The notes under the pieces are model-generated. The model saw nothing but the letters and a program-made list of their open reading frames with translations, made no database searches and was not told where the DNA came from. The position numbers and the translations under genes are program-made. This document shows positions 5,505 through 5,890 of a stretch of DNA of 5,890 nt, in pieces (the first letter of the stretch is position 1; every line of letters begins with the position of its first letter). The DNA is from Clostridiales bacterium (GTDB taxonomy: Bacteria; Bacillota; Clostridia; Christensenellales; DUVY01). The stretch covers positions 1 through 5,890 of the forward strand of contig JAITNT010000011.1 in assembly GCA_031290295.1 (NCBI GenBank), in the 5' to 3' direction.

Positions 5505-5890
5505 ATGAAAAAGAAAAATCCGGTTATTTGCAGATATTTTGTTACGGGTCTTTTGGTTGCTGTCTTTTTTGTTTCCGCGTTTGCGTGCAGTTGCGGAATT
5601 GATCCCGAGTCGTCCGTTCCCGAAGACTCGCTTGTTGAGAGCGCACATTACGCGGATCAAAGCTATATCGCCGATTGCAGTCCGCACATAGAGTTTATTT
5701 TATCCTCAAATTTTTCAATTACTAACGATAATCTATATAATTACGTTGCGGTGTTCGACAGATACGAGCAGCCTGTCGTTTTGGGCGTAGAGCGCGAAAA
5801 CGGCAAATACAGAATTTATACGTCAAGCGTCGGCTATGCGCCCGGCGAAACGTATACTATCGGCTTGAACGGCGGCGTATATTTTTACGG
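5505..5890 (+). CDS. Exported, probably surface-anchored protein, N-terminal part only
   Basis: The visible 128 codons are open to the window edge. The N-terminus has KKK at 2-4, a hydrophobic core at about 11-27 and Cys at 28 and 30 (SAFACSCG). The lipobox is atypical (AFAC), so either lipidation at Cys28 or ordinary signal peptidase cleavage after the AFA motif is possible. The mature part starts with an acidic linker (DPESSVPEDS) and continues into a region rich in beta-strand-like segments: YVAVFDRYEQPVVLGVE (81-97) and GYAPGETYTIGLNGGVYF (110-127). These recall Ig-like or fibronectin-like repeats of large clostridial cell-surface proteins, but no named family can be assigned. TGAGG lies 9 nt before the ATG. 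It is preceded by the poly-G promoter, so its level may vary between cells. Confidence 0.8.
   Translation, partial: MKKKNPVICRYFVTGLLVAVFFVSAFACSCGIDPESSVPEDSLVESAHYADQSYIADCSPHIEFILSSNFSITNDNLYNYVAVFDRYEQPVVLGVERENGKYRIYTSSVGYAPGETYTIGLNGGVYFY

Overview
The window looks like chromosome of an uncultured-type Firmicutes/Clostridia bacterium. Evidence: a full-length Bacillus-type SRP RNA with an Alu domain, sigma-A-like promoters close to TTGACA/TATAAT, AGGAG-type ribosome binding sites, and a short-signal lipoprotein carried by an ABC operon. The species cannot be named from the sequence. Coding DNA has fairly balanced GC with many GCG/CGC codons; the regulatory gaps are AT-rich.

Layout. (1) Positions 1-2162, minus strand: an importer operon in the order lipoprotein substrate-binding protein, permease, ATPase (cut by the window edge). 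It is of the nitrate/sulfonate/taurine/thiamine-precursor (TauABC/SsuABC/NMT1-like) class, substrate unknown. (2) Positions 2163-2336: a divergent control region with a clear minus-strand promoter and three copies of a 16-bp palindrome (consensus GTTAGCNTANGCTAAC), placed over or near both transcription starts. (3) Positions 2337-4704, plus strand: three translationally coupled genes. They encode a Cys-rich GTPase of the HypB/UreG/CobW (G3E) type, a stand-alone ABC-type ATPase, and a periplasmic-binding-protein-like protein with no signal peptide. No permease gene accompanies them. (4) Positions 4708-4756: a hairpin with T tracts on both sides that can terminate the plus operon and the convergent SRP RNA gene. 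(5) Positions 4757-5023, minus strand: SRP RNA (ffs/scr), with a perfect-consensus promoter at 5030-5058. (6) Positions 5059-5504: non-coding, with two hairpin-forming stretches and a promoter that has nine G in its spacer. (7) Position 5505 to the window end: the start of an exported, probably surface-anchored protein, cut by the window edge.

Working model. The palindromes suggest that one metal- or ligand-sensing regulator controls both divergent operons, so the importer and the cytosolic GTPase/ATPase/binding-protein trio probably serve one pathway. The G3E GTPase, with its CxxC motifs, points to delivery of a metal or metallocofactor: the importer brings a ligand in and the trio handles it inside the cell. 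This trio is the best candidate here for an undescribed system. Its substrate and client protein cannot be read from this window.
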